A stretch of 64,000 bases of DNA from Pseudomonadota bacterium (GTDB taxonomy: Bacteria; Pseudomonadota; Alphaproteobacteria; Caulobacterales; Caulobacteraceae): assembly GCA_023390245.1 (NCBI GenBank), contig JAEWDF010000115.1, forward strand, positions 7,122 to 71,121. The letters run 5' to 3'. The translations under genes were made by a program, and so were the position numbers. Each line of letters begins with the position of its first letter. The first letter of the stretch is position 1. The notes under the pieces were generated by a model that worked only from the letters and a program-made list of their open reading frames with translations, did not search any database and was not told the origin of the DNA. Shown piece by piece: positions 8,923-17,740 of this stretch.

Positions 8923-10812
8923 TTACTGGCAGGCCAGGCACTCGTCGTAGTCGGTCTTCGGCATGGAGAAGAGGTCCGGCTGGTTCGGATCGATCTCCTC
9001 GTCCTTCTTGTCCTCGGCGCCGGCGAAGGCGGCCCGCTGCACCGACTTGGAGCGCAGGTAGTAGAGCGACTTCACGCCCCGCTCCCACGCCGACCAGTGC
9101 AGCATGTGCAGGTCCCACTTGTTGACGTCGCCGGGGATGAACAGGTTCAGCGACTGGGCCTGGCAGATCTCCGGCGCGCGGTCGGCGGCCAGCTCGACCA
9201 CCCAGCGCTGGTCCAGTTCGAAGGCGGTCTTGAACACGGCCTTCTCGTCCTCGGTCAGCGCCTCGACGTGCTGGACCGAGCCTTCCTTCTCCAGGATGGA
9301 GCTCCACACCGCCTCGGTGTTGATCCCCTTTTCCTCCAGCAGGCGCTCCAGATAGGGGTTCTTGACCGCGAAGGAGCCCGACAGGGTCTTGTGGGTGTAG
9401 ATGTTGGCCGGGATCGGCTCGATGCCGGCGCTGGTCCCGCCGCAGATGATCGAGATCGAGGCGGTCGGGGCGATCGCCATCTTGTGGCTGAAGCGCTCCA
9501 TCACGCCGCGCTCGGCGGCGTCCAGGCAGGGGCCCTTCTCCTCGGCCAGCAGGCGGCTGGCCTTGTCGGCCTCGCGGCGCAGGTGCTTGAACAGGCGCAT
9601 GTTCCAGCTCTTGGCCATGGCGCTTTCGAAGGCCACGCCCTGCGACTGCAGGAAGGAGTGGAAGCCCATCAGGCCCAGGCCCACCGAACGCTCGCGCTTG
9701 GCCGAATAGACGGCGGCCGACATGGCGGCCGGGGCGCGCCGGATGAAGTCCTCCAGGACATTGTCCAGGAAGCGCATCAGGTCCTCGACGAAGCGCGGCT
9801 CCTCGCGCCACTCCAGGAAGGTCTCGGCGTTGACAGACGACAGGCAGCAGACGGCGGTGCGGTCCACGCCCAGGTGGTCCTTGCCGGTGTGCAGCATGAT
9901 CTCGGCGCACAGGTTCGACTGCTTGACCTTCAGGCCCAGCTCGCGCTGGTGCGGGGCCAGCTGGCGGTTCACCGTGTCGGAGAAGATCAGATAGGGCTCG
10001 CCCGTCTGCATGCGGATTTCGAGCAGCTTGGTCCACAGCGAACGCGCATCGACCGTCTTCATGACCTCGCCCGTCTTGGGCGAGCGCAGGGCGAAGGGCC
10101 CGCCGACCTTCACCGCCTCCATGAATTCGTCGGTGACGTTGATCCCATGGTGCAGATTCAGCGACTTGCGGTTGAAGTCGCCGGACGGCTTGCGGATCTC
10201 CAGGAACTCCTCGATCTCCGGATGGTGGATGTCCAGATAGACGGCCGCCGAGCCCCGGCGCAGCGACCCCTGGCTGATCGCCAGCGTCAGCGAGTCCATC
10301 ACGCGGATGAAGGGGATGATGCCCGAGGTCTTGCCCGCGCCCTTGACCTTCTCGCCGATGGAGCGGACGCCGCCCCAGTAGGTCCCGATGCCGCCGCCGT
10401 TGGAGGCCAGGGCGACATTCTCGTTCCAGACGTTCTGGATGCCGTCCAGCGAGTCTCCGACCGCGTTCAGGAAGCAGGAGATCGGCAGGCCGCGATCGGC
10501 GCCGCCGTTCGACAGCACCGGCGTCGCCGGCATGAACCACAGGCGGCTCATGTAGTCATAGAGGCGCTGGGCGTGGTCGGCGTCGTCCGAGAAGGCGGTG
10601 GAGACGCGAGCGAACATGTCCTGATAGCTTTCGCCCGGCAGCAGGTAGCGATCCTCCAGCGTCTTCTTGCCGAAGTCGGTCAGCAGGGCGTCGCGCGAGC
10701 GGTCCACCTGGACCGACCGGACCACCGTCAGATGCGGCTTCTCCGGAGTCGAAGTCGTCGCAACCTCTTGGAATTCCGCCGTCTTCAAAGCCTCGCCGCC
10801 AGCCATGGTCAT
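8923..10812 (-). CDS. nrdA: Ribonucleoside-diphosphate reductase class Ia, alpha subunit
   Basis: The catalytic large subunit that reduces ribonucleoside diphosphates. 629 residues from ATG 10812 (or 627 from ATG 10806). Catalytic residues: the redox cysteine in PISCFLNAVG, NLCAEIMLHTG with the catalytic Asn, Cys and Glu, the second redox cysteine in AVCCLSS, and the C-terminal CLAC pair (DECLACQ) that is re-reduced by thioredoxin or glutaredoxin. It is shorter than E. coli NrdA (761) because the N-terminal ATP-cone is absent: the 10-strand barrel core starts almost immediately after a short leader. The upstream region has a good promoter and paired NrdR boxes. Confidence 0.97.
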   Translation of the reverse strand: MTMAGGEALKTAEFQEVATTSTPEKPHLTVVRSVQVDRSRDALLTDFGKKTLEDRYLLPGESYQDMFARVSTAFSDDADHAQRLYDYMSRLWFMPATPVLSNGGADRGLPISCFLNAVGDSLDGIQNVWNENVALASNGGGIGTYWGGVRSIGEKVKGAGKTSGIIPFIRVMDSLTLAISQGSLRRGSAAVYLDIHHPEIEEFLEIRKPSGDFNRKSLNLHHGINVTDEFMEAVKVGGPFALRSPKTGEVMKTVDARSLWTKLLEIRMQTGEPYLIFSDTVNRQLAPHQRELGLKVKQSNLCAEIMLHTGKDHLGVDRTAVCCLSSVNAETFLEWREEPRFVEDLMRFLDNVLEDFIRRAPAAMSAAVYSAKRERSVGLGLMGFHSFLQSQGVAFESAMAKSWNMRLFKHLRREADKASRLLAEEKGPCLDAAERGVMERFSHKMAIAPTASISIICGGTSAGIEPIPANIYTHKTLSGSFAVKNPYLERLLEEKGINTEAVWSSILEKEGSVQHVEALTEDEKAVFKTAFELDQRWVVELAADRAPEICQAQSLNLFIPGDVNKWDLHMLHWSAWERGVKSLYYLRSKSVQRAAFAGAEDKKDEEIDPNQPDLFSMPKTDYDECLACQ

Positions 10813-10853
10813 CCGCGTCCTGAACAAAACCGCTCTCGAAGGGCGACGCTTGA

Positions 10854-10923
10854 ACACATCATCTAGTGGTTCCGCCGCGCCCTGAGCCCACATATAGGGC
10901 GCATATGGCTAATAAGCCGTCAA
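10854..10923 (-). promoter_or_regulatory. nrdA promoter with two NrdR boxes
   Basis: On the minus strand a -35 element TTGACGG (10923-10917) is followed at 18 bp by a -10-like CCCTAT (10899-10894). Box 1, ACACATCATCTAGTGG (10854-10869), matches 12/16 of the NrdR consensus; box 2, AGCCCACATATAGGGC (10885-10900), matches 10/16 and covers the -10. Their centres are exactly 31 bp apart, the spacing known for paired NrdR boxes. This strongly suggests repression of nrdA by NrdR. Confidence 0.6.
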
Positions 10924-11030
10924 CGGGCTTGACGGTCGCTTTCTGGGCGAATCGCTGGGACAAGTGCGCGGCGCCTGTTGAAAAGCCCGCGATCAAGCCA
11001 GCGCGCCGGGCCGCGTCCCGCATCGGGACA

Positions 11031-11050
11031 CGATCACGAGCGCGTGATCG
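11031..11050. repeat. Perfect 8-bp inverted repeat upstream of the PAP2 gene
   Basis: CGATCACG and CGTGATCG are separated by four bases (AGCG). It sits 35 bp before the start codon of the PAP2 gene, in the 270-bp region between nrdA and that gene, and has no T-run, so an operator is more likely than a terminator. The binding protein is unknown. Confidence 0.4.
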
Positions 11051-11084
11051 GAACGCGGCGGCAGCTTGGCCGTTCCGGAAGGCC

Positions 11085-11834
11085 ATGACCGTCGCCGATG
11101 TCCGCGCCTTCCTGATCCGCGCCCTGACCGCGGCCCGGACCGAGTTCGTCGCCCTGGCGGCGCTGCTGGTCGCGGGGGTCGGCGTCGCCGCCTTCATGGA
11201 GATCGCCGGCGAGGTGAACGAGGGCGACAGCCAGGCTTTCGACCAGGCGGTGCTTTCCGCGCTGAGGCCCTACGCCGACGATCCGGCCCGGCCGTGGGGG
11301 CCCTGGTGGCTGAAGGAGGCGGCCGGCGACGTCACGGCCCTGGGCGGCATAGCGGTGCTGGGCCTGTTCGCCCTGATCGTGGCCGCCTTCCTGCTGATCC
11401 AGAGGAAATGGCTGTCCTCCCTGCTGCTGGCGCTGGGCCTGGCCGGCGGCGTCGCCCTCAGCGAAGGGCTCAAGGCCGTGTTCGAACGCGAGCGTCCGCC
11501 CGCCGCCGCCCAGGCGGTGGAGACGATCAACGCCAGCTTCCCCTCCGGCCACGCCCTGCTGTCGACGGTCTTCTATCTCAGCGTCGGCGTCATGCTGACG
11601 CGCGCCTTTCCCCGGCGGCGGTTCAAGGCCTTCGTGCTCGGCGTCGCCATCCTGCTGGCGCTGCTGGTCGGCCTGTCGCGCATCTATCTCGGCGCGCACT
11701 GGGCGTCGGACGTCTTCGCCGGCTGGGCGGTGGGCGCGGCCTGGGCGATGGCGCTGTGGCTGGCCTCCTACGCCGTAGCCCACCGTCAGAGGCGGGCCCA
11801 CGCCACCCTGCAGGACCGTGAGCCCTCGCCATGA
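11085..11834 (+). CDS. PAP2-family membrane phosphatase
   Basis: A 249-residue integral membrane protein of the phosphatidic acid phosphatase type 2 superfamily (acting on undecaprenyl-PP, phosphatidylglycerol phosphate or similar lipids). The three catalytic motifs are all present: KAVFERERP, the central PSGHA, and SRIYLGAHWASD with the catalytic His. Five to six hydrophobic helices surround them. The frame is open from 10866, but the ATG at 11085 has GGAAGG 4 nt upstream and begins just before the first helix. Which lipid is used cannot be told. Confidence 0.88.
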   Translation: MTVADVRAFLIRALTAARTEFVALAALLVAGVGVAAFMEIAGEVNEGDSQAFDQAVLSALRPYADDPARPWGPWWLKEAAGDVTALGGIAVLGLFALIVAAFLLIQRKWLSSLLLALGLAGGVALSEGLKAVFERERPPAAAQAVETINASFPSGHALLSTVFYLSVGVMLTRAFPRRRFKAFVLGVAILLALLVGLSRIYLGAHWASDVFAGWAVGAAWAMALWLASYAVAHRQRRAHATLQDREPSP

Positions 11835-11860
11835 GCCGGATCAGGCTCTAGGGCGGGGCC

Positions 11861-12646
11861 ATGAACGAGCCCCTGCTGCAACTGACCGATGTCGCCGTCT
11901 CTCGCGGCGGCCGACCCATGCTGGACGGCGTCAGCCTGACCCTTCCGCAGGGCCGCCACACCGCCATCCTGGGCCGCAACGGATCAGGCAAGTCGACCCT
12001 GGTCAAGCTGATCTCGCGCCAGCTCTACCCCGCCGCCGGCCGGGGCGAGATCCGCATCCTGGGCCGGGATCGCTGGGACGTGTTCGAGCTTCGCGGCCTA
12101 CTGGGCGTGGTGTCGCCCGCGGTCCAGGCCGACTTCACCGGCGACGAGCACCTGGAAGTCTTCGACGCCGTGGTCTCCGGCTTCTTCGCCGCGCGCGGGG
12201 TCTGGAACCACGCCGTGACCGAGACGATGCGGGACGCCGCGCGCGAGGCGCTGGCCCGCGCGGGCGCCGAAACGCTGGTCGGACGCGCCATGGCCACCCT
12301 GTCTACCGGCGAAGCGCGGCGGGTTCTGATCGCCCGCGCCCTGGTCCACCGCCCCCGCGCCCTGCTGCTGGACGAACCCTGCGGCGGCCTGGATCCCGCC
12401 GCCCGGCGCCGGTTCCTGGAGACGCTGCGCGGCGTCGCGCAGGCGGGCGTGACCCTGGTGCTGGTCACCCACCACGTCGAGGAGGTCCTGCCGGAGATCG
12501 GCCACCTGGTCCTGCTGCGCGACGGCCGGGTGCTGCGCGAAGGCCCGAAGGCCGAGCTGCTCACAGGCCCCGTCCTGACCGAGCTTTTCGGCCTGCCCAC
12601 GACGGTCGAGCGCCGCGGCGACTGGGCCCTGGCCCATGTCGGATAG
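11861..12646 (+). CDS. ABC transporter ATP-binding protein (orphan)
   Basis: A 261-residue ABC ATPase. Walker A is GRNGSGKST (about residue 38), the signature is LSTGEARRVLIARAL in place of the usual LSGGQ, Walker B is ALLLDEP, and the switch histidine is in LVTHHVEE. It resembles the ModF-like or iron-siderophore-type ATPases that work without an adjacent permease in many genomes. No permease or binding-protein gene is next to it: PAP2 precedes it by 26 bp and a metallophosphoesterase gene converges on it 2 bp after its stop. The substrate is unknown. Confidence 0.85.
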   Translation: MNEPLLQLTDVAVSRGGRPMLDGVSLTLPQGRHTAILGRNGSGKSTLVKLISRQLYPAAGRGEIRILGRDRWDVFELRGLLGVVSPAVQADFTGDEHLEVFDAVVSGFFAARGVWNHAVTETMRDAAREALARAGAETLVGRAMATLSTGEARRVLIARALVHRPRALLLDEPCGGLDPAARRRFLETLRGVAQAGVTLVLVTHHVEEVLPEIGHLVLLRDGRVLREGPKAELLTGPVLTELFGLPTTVERRGDWALAHVG

Positions 12647-12648
12647 GA

Positions 12649-13425
12649 TCAGACCTCGAACACGCGGTAGGGCGTGTCGCCCAGCGTCTTCAGGACGGGC
12701 AGGGCCACATTGTAGACCGGCACGCCCCGGTTGGTCCGGCCCTCCGGCCCGCCGCGATGGGCGTGGCCATGGACCACCAGCTTGACGTTCTCGTAGCGGT
12801 CGATCGTCTCCGCCAGCCGGGACGAACCTAGGAAGGCGTGGATCTCGGGTGGCTCGCCGACCACCGTCTCGACCACCGGCGCATAGTGCAGCAGCACGAC
12901 CGCACGCTCGGTCCGCAGCATGCGGATGGAGTTCTCGATCTGGTTGGCGTCCTCGACCGCCTCCTGCACGAAGGTCTTGACCGAGGCCTCGCCGAACGGG
13001 CTCAACATATAGCGGCCGAAACCGCCGACGAAGCCCTTGCCTCCGGCGAAACCCACGCCCTCGATCTCATAGGCCCGCCCGTTCGTCAGCATCATCACGC
13101 CGGCGTCGCACAGCATCGTCTCGACATGGTCGGGCTGCCCGCATTCATGCTCATGGTTGCCCAGCACGCCGACCATGGGGATGCGGCAGGCCTTCAGGTC
13201 CTCGATCAGGATCTCGACCTCGCGGGTCTTGCCGTAGTTGGTCAGGTCGCCGCACAGGCACAGGACATCGGCGTCCTCGTGCACCCGGTCGAACAGTTCG
13301 CGGTGGGGGCGTTCCGCGCTTTCGCCGATGTGCAGGTCGCCGACGGCGGCGATGCGCAGCCGCTTGGGCGGGCCGGCGTCCATGCCGGGCTGGGGCGTCT
13401 GGGGATCGTCCGGGGAGTCGCTCAT
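12649..13425 (-). CDS. Metallophosphoesterase
   Basis: A 258-residue calcineurin-like phosphoesterase with all the dinuclear metal motifs: AVGDLHIGE, LCGDLTNYGK, GVLGNHEHE, LLHYAP and VHGHAHRGG. No signal peptide, so cytosolic. It is preceded on the same strand by a nucleotidyltransferase-like gene with 24 bp between them, forming a two-gene unit. It may hydrolyse a phosphodiester or cyclic nucleotide; the substrate is not predictable from sequence. It ends 2 bp from the convergent ABC ATPase gene. Confidence 0.85.
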   Translation of the reverse strand: MSDSPDDPQTPQPGMDAGPPKRLRIAAVGDLHIGESAERPHRELFDRVHEDADVLCLCGDLTNYGKTREVEILIEDLKACRIPMVGVLGNHEHECGQPDHVETMLCDAGVMMLTNGRAYEIEGVGFAGGKGFVGGFGRYMLSPFGEASVKTFVQEAVEDANQIENSIRMLRTERAVVLLHYAPVVETVVGEPPEIHAFLGSSRLAETIDRYENVKLVVHGHAHRGGPEGRTNRGVPVYNVALPVLKTLGDTPYRVFEV

Positions 13426-13449
13426 CGCGCTGTCCTTCAGTGACCGGGC

Positions 13450-14238
13450 TCAGTGGCCCAGGTTGACGGGGTCGTGGCGCTCCTCCAGCCCCTTGCCGAC
13501 CACGTCGCCAAAGCCCCACTCCGCCACGTCGGCGACATAGTCGCGCGGACTGAACAACCGCCCGCGACACACCCTGACGCGCGGCGCCGGCAGGTCGATC
13601 TGCGCCTTCAGGCGCGCGACAAGCTCCTCCATCAGCCACGGCGGCACCCGATTCCGCTCCGTCGGATAGGCGAAGCGGAAGTTGATCAGATGGGCGGCCA
13701 GCACCTCCCAATAGAGGTCCATCTGGTCCAGCAGCCCCTTCCAGTCGATGGCGTCGGACTGCTTGAGGATGACGTGGTTCACATCCGCCCCGTCGTAGCG
13801 ATAGCGGTCCTGGATGAAGACCTTCGACAGGATCAGCGCCGTGGGCGGGGTGATCTTCACCTCATGGCCGTAGACGGTGATGGCCTGGCCGTCGAACCAG
13901 CTGTCCGAGACGGCGATGGCGCCGTTCGACATGGCGAAGATGACGTCGAAGAAGTGCTTCTCGTCCTTCCAGACCTTGGCGATCCAGCGTTCGTCCTCGA
14001 CATCCGTGCGGTAGCCGCGCGCCTGGAAGAAGGCCAGGATGCGCGGATAGTCGCCAGGCTTGCAGAAGACATCCAGGTCCTTGGTCGGGCGTCGGATGCC
14101 GGTATAGGCGGTGACCGCATAGGTGCCCGACAGCAGGAAGGGCACGCCCGATTCCTTCAGCAACCGCAGGCTTTCCTCATAGAAGGCCAAGGCGTCGGGC
14201 GGGGGCTCGAAGGCGGGTTCGGCGATCAGGTCGGACAT
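13450..14238 (-). CDS. Nucleotidyltransferase-fold protein
   Basis: A 262-residue protein. The segment FLLSGTYAVTAYTGIRRPTK with the following DLDVF fits the minimal nucleotidyltransferase core (a glycine/serine turn, then a DxD-like metal-binding pair), as in AbiEii/DUF6036-type families. The later acidic residue expected for catalysis may be in FFDVIF. The ATG at 14238 is preceded by GGAGGG at 10 nt; a TTG at 14256 is also in frame but poorer. It forms a tight pair with the metallophosphoesterase. Whether it modifies a nucleic acid, a protein or a small molecule is unknown. Confidence 0.65.
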   Translation of the reverse strand: MSDLIAEPAFEPPPDALAFYEESLRLLKESGVPFLLSGTYAVTAYTGIRRPTKDLDVFCKPGDYPRILAFFQARGYRTDVEDERWIAKVWKDEKHFFDVIFAMSNGAIAVSDSWFDGQAITVYGHEVKITPPTALILSKVFIQDRYRYDGADVNHVILKQSDAIDWKGLLDQMDLYWEVLAAHLINFRFAYPTERNRVPPWLMEELVARLKAQIDLPAPRVRVCRGRLFSPRDYVADVAEWGFGDVVGKGLEERHDPVNLGH

Positions 14239-14399
14239 GGCGGTCGCACCCTCCAAGGCGAGGGCTGGAGAACGGCGCCGCCAGGGCGCCGGTTCCAGGG
14301 CCCCGGTTCCAGGCCGCCCGCGCCGCGCCGTCGGTTCCGCAATTTCCCCTAGTTCCGATGCAACAGGATTCTTAAGACCTTCGCCCTATCGTCGCCGAC

Positions 14400-16526
14400 A
14401 TGGGCCGGGGAAGAACGATCGGGGGATCGGGACGGTGGCGGTTGTTCCGCCATGAGGCCGGTCGCGCGGCCGGGCCGCCGGCCTGGGCCTATGTCCTGCT
14501 CTATGTCGTTTGCCAGCTGATCGGTCTGTGGAGCATCCAGACCTTCCATGCCACCGTATTGTGGCCGGCGAACGCCATCCTGGTCGCCGCCCTGCTGCAA
14601 CTCCACCGCAATCGGGCGATCACGGTCACCCTGGCCTGTGTCGCGATCAATCTGACCAGTAACGTCGTGCGGGGCGATCCGGCGCCGTTCGTGGCGACCA
14701 ACGCCGGTCTCAACCTGCTCCAGGCCGTGGTCTGCGCCGTTCTGGCGCGCCGGGTGTGCGGCGCGGCGCTGGACATGCGCCGGCCCCCGCGGCTGTTCCG
14801 CTTCGCCGTCCTGGCCGTGACGCCGGCCGTCGCCCTGAGCACGGCGCTGGCCGGCGCCATCGCCGTGGCCGGGAGCCGGTTGCCGGCTGGGACACTCGCC
14901 TTCCGCATGCATCACCTGTTCGACATGGAGATGCTGGCGCTGATGATCGTCACTCCCTCGCTGCTGCTGCTGGCGCGCCGCCATCGCTTTGGCGAGGATG
15001 CGGCCCAGTCGGGGGCCGAGCGGGCGGCGCTGATCGGCCTGGTCGCCGTGACCGCCCTTTGGGCCTTCACCCAGACCCTGGCCCCGATCCTGTTCATCAT
15101 CTTCCCGCCGGTGGTGCTGCTGGCCTTCCGCCTGTCCCCGCCCTGGACGGCGGCGACGGTGATCCTGGTGGCGGCGATCGGCGGAGTCCTCACCCTGAAC
15201 GGCCATGGCCCGATCGTCCTGACGCACCTGGCGCCCGAACCGGCGCTGGCCGGCGTTCCCGATGTGATGCGGCGGCTGAACGTCTTCCATCTGTTCCTGC
15301 TGGCCGTGGCGGGCACGGCCCTGCCCATCTCGACCCTGTCGACCGAGCGCCAGCGGCTGATGCGTCGGCTGGAGGCGCGCACCCAGGCGGCCCTACAGGC
15401 CCGCGCGCGCGCCGAACAGGCCGACGCCGCCAAGTCGAGGTTCCTGGCCCTGATGAGCCACGAGATGCGCACGCCCCTGACCGCGGTGACGGGCTACGCC
15501 GACCTGCTGACGCGCCGACGCGGCCTGGATGCGGAGGCCCGCCGCCAGGTGGAGGCCGTGCGCCTCGCCGGCGACGCCATGCTGCATCTGGTCGAGGACC
15601 TGCTCGACGCCTCGCGTGACGACGACGACATCCAACTCCAGCCGGTCCGGCTGGAGGAACTGATCGAGGAAACCGCCGCCGTGTGGCGGCCGGCCGCGCT
15701 GGACAAGGGCCTGGCGTTCGAGGTCGCGGCGTCGCCGGCCGCGACGGCGGCGCCCGTGCTGAGCGATCGCCTTCGCCTGAGGCAGGCCCTCTCCCGCCTG
15801 ATCGCCAATGCGGTCAAATTCACCCAGGCCGGAGGCGTCCGGGTCGAGGCGGACTACGTCGAGGGGCGCGTTCTCCTGTCGGTGGCCGACACCGGCTGCG
15901 GCGTGGATGCGGCGATGCGGTCGCGCCTGTTCCAGCTGTTCAACCAGGCCGACGATTCGACCACGCGCCGTCATGAGGGCGCCGGGCTGGGCCTGGCCCT
16001 GGCGCAACGCGCCGCCTCGCGCCTGGGCGGCGGCGTCCGTTTCGAGACCCCGGAAGGCGGCGGCTCGATCTTCATCGTCGATACGCCGGCCCGCCAGGCG
16101 ACGGCGGCGCCCGACCGGGAGGCGTCGCCGCTCCCACGCGTCCTGATCGTCGACGACCACGCCGTGAACCGCGACCTGCTGCGCCTGATGCTCCAGGCCG
16201 CCGGCTGCGAGACCGAGGAGGCCGCCGACGGCGCGGAGGCGGTCCAGGCCGTGGCCTCCGGCGTCTACGACCTGGTGCTGATGGACGTGCGCATGCCCGG
16301 CATGGACGGCCTGGCGGCGACCCGCGCCATCCGCCGCCTGCCCGCGCCCGCCTGCGACGCACCGATCCTGGCGGTGACCGCCGACGCCATGCCGGACGAC
16401 GTGACCCGCTGCCTGGCGGCGGGCATGGACGCCCACCTCGCCAAGCCGGTCACCCAGACCAAGCTCCACGAGGCCATGGCCGCCGCCCTGGACGCCGCCG
16501 CAGCGCGCCTCGACGTGGCCGCATAG
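14400..16526 (+). CDS. MASE1 hybrid sensor histidine kinase / response regulator
   Basis: 708 residues. Residues about 25-310 form eight or so membrane helices of the MASE1 sensor type (WPANAI, NLTSNVVRG). A short coiled segment leads to HisKA with the phospho-accepting His354 in LMSHEMRTPLTAV, then HATPase_c (N box RLIANAVKFT, DTGCGV, GAGLGLALAQ). The C-terminal receiver domain has VLIVDDHAVNRD, the phospho-accepting Asp in LVLMDVRMPGMDG, and the lysine in LAKPV. Probably starts a phosphorelay, since no output domain follows. No cognate partner is adjacent. The signal is unknown. Confidence 0.9.
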   Translation: MGRGRTIGGSGRWRLFRHEAGRAAGPPAWAYVLLYVVCQLIGLWSIQTFHATVLWPANAILVAALLQLHRNRAITVTLACVAINLTSNVVRGDPAPFVATNAGLNLLQAVVCAVLARRVCGAALDMRRPPRLFRFAVLAVTPAVALSTALAGAIAVAGSRLPAGTLAFRMHHLFDMEMLALMIVTPSLLLLARRHRFGEDAAQSGAERAALIGLVAVTALWAFTQTLAPILFIIFPPVVLLAFRLSPPWTAATVILVAAIGGVLTLNGHGPIVLTHLAPEPALAGVPDVMRRLNVFHLFLLAVAGTALPISTLSTERQRLMRRLEARTQAALQARARAEQADAAKSRFLALMSHEMRTPLTAVTGYADLLTRRRGLDAEARRQVEAVRLAGDAMLHLVEDLLDASRDDDDIQLQPVRLEELIEETAAVWRPAALDKGLAFEVAASPAATAAPVLSDRLRLRQALSRLIANAVKFTQAGGVRVEADYVEGRVLLSVADTGCGVDAAMRSRLFQLFNQADDSTTRRHEGAGLGLALAQRAASRLGGGVRFETPEGGGSIFIVDTPARQATAAPDREASPLPRVLIVDDHAVNRDLLRLMLQAAGCETEEAADGAEAVQAVASGVYDLVLMDVRMPGMDGLAATRAIRRLPAPACDAPILAVTADAMPDDVTRCLAAGMDAHLAKPVTQTKLHEAMAAALDAAAARLDVAA

Positions 16527-16564
16527 CCGCGGATACGCCTGGGCCCAATTGGCGGCTCCCCGAT

Positions 16565-16933
16565 CTAGCGGCCTCCCGCCCGCAGCCAGGCGTCACGCGC
16601 GCCCGCCAGGCGGGTCGAGACCAGGCCGCGGAGGGATTGCGCGCCCGTCTGGCGCAATCCCGCCTCCTGGCCCTTCTGCCAGACCAGGGTCGCCGGATAG
16701 GCCACGCCTTCGGCCACATCGATCACCACCACTTCGCGCGGCAGGGCCGAGCCGCGGTCGAGGCGCAGCTTCATCCCCGCCGCCGACAGGTCGACGATGA
16801 CGCAGGCCATCTCCAGCCCCGGGGCGGAGACGACGCCGCGGGCGTTGACGGCGCGGCGCGGTTCAGCGCGGCGGTCGGGGGCGGCGCCGGCGCGGCCGGA
16901 CTTGGATCCAAACAAACTCGCGGCCTCAATCAA
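16565..16933 (-). CDS. PilZ domain protein
   Basis: About 122 residues. It contains the c-di-GMP-binding signature of PilZ: arginines in DRRAEPRRAV near residues 21-28 and DLSAAGMKL about 20 residues later. The C-terminus is a short helical tail. The start is a TTG (16933) whose bases overlap the stop of the upstream kinase gene in a 4-bp TTGA overlap, implying translational coupling to it. It is the last gene of the run beginning with sdhC. The effector role is unknown. Confidence 0.78.
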   Translation of the reverse strand: MIEAASLFGSKSGRAGAAPDRRAEPRRAVNARGVVSAPGLEMACVIVDLSAAGMKLRLDRGSALPREVVVIDVAEGVAYPATLVWQKGQEAGLRQTGAQSLRGLVSTRLAGARDAWLRAGGR

Positions 16934-17739
16934 CGCGCCAGACGACCACGAATAGCGACCGGCCGGCGGCCGGCGTCAAGCTCCACCGTGAGATCGGCGT
17001 CGATCCCGCCGTCGAGCATCGACCGCGTCAGCCGTTCAAAGTGCTGGATGAAGACGGCCATGTCCGCGCGGCGGCCGGCCGGCAGGCGGTCGACGCCCAG
17101 CATCTCCGCCTCCTGCTCGCATCGCCAATCCAGCACCGTCTCGAAGGCCGGGGCGCGCAGGAAGACGAGGGCGTCGAGCCGGGCGAAGGCCTCGGCGTAG
17201 GGACCGGCCAGGGCGGCGTCGACCGTTCGCCGCCAGACGCCGTCCGGGTCCCGCTCTCGCTCCAGGGCGTTGACGGGCGCATCCAGGTCGGCGGATCGTT
17301 GCGGCCGGGCGCCCAGGCACCAGCCGTCGAGCAGGATGGCGGGGGGCCGTCCCCGGAATCGCGGCCAGTCCGTCTCCGGCGCTCGCTCGTCGCCCAGCTT
17401 GTCGAAACGCGGCAGGGGCGTGACGGCGTCCGCCGTCGCACGTCGCACCCGGTCCAGCGTGTCGCGGAGCAGGAGCAGGTCATGCGTTCCCGGCGGGCCG
17501 CGCGTGGCGAACAGCGGATGGACCTCCCGCGCCAGGGCTTGCCGCTCCGCCCGGGTCAGATAGACGTCGTCCAGGGACAGGGCGGCGCAGCGGAAGCGAT
17601 CGGCGGCCGCGCGCGCCAGGGTGGACTTGCCCGAGCCCTGCGCCCCGGCGACGCCGAGGATCGGCGGCGGCCCATCCGGGTCGGCGGCCGCGATCCAGCG
17701 GCCGATCAACGTCAGGAGCCCGGGATCGACCCGGGTCAT
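16930..17739 (-). CDS. P-loop kinase, D-glycerate 3-kinase-like
   Basis: 269 residues. The P-loop GAQGSGKSTLA, the SLDDVYLTRAER segment with HPLFATRGPPGTHD, and the Walker-B-like ILLDGWCLGARP match the plant-type D-glycerate 3-kinase (GLYK) and related small-molecule kinases. This would phosphorylate glycerate to 3-phosphoglycerate; another small hydroxyl substrate is possible. It starts 1 bp after the ferredoxin gene stop and overlaps the PilZ gene by 4 bp, so it is part of the same transcription unit. Confidence 0.75.
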   Translation of the reverse strand: MTRVDPGLLTLIGRWIAAADPDGPPPILGVAGAQGSGKSTLARAAADRFRCAALSLDDVYLTRAERQALAREVHPLFATRGPPGTHDLLLLRDTLDRVRRATADAVTPLPRFDKLGDERAPETDWPRFRGRPPAILLDGWCLGARPQRSADLDAPVNALERERDPDGVWRRTVDAALAGPYAEAFARLDALVFLRAPAFETVLDWRCEQEAEMLGVDRLPAGRRADMAVFIQHFERLTRSMLDGGIDADLTVELDAGRRPVAIRGRLAR

Positions 17740-17740
17740 C

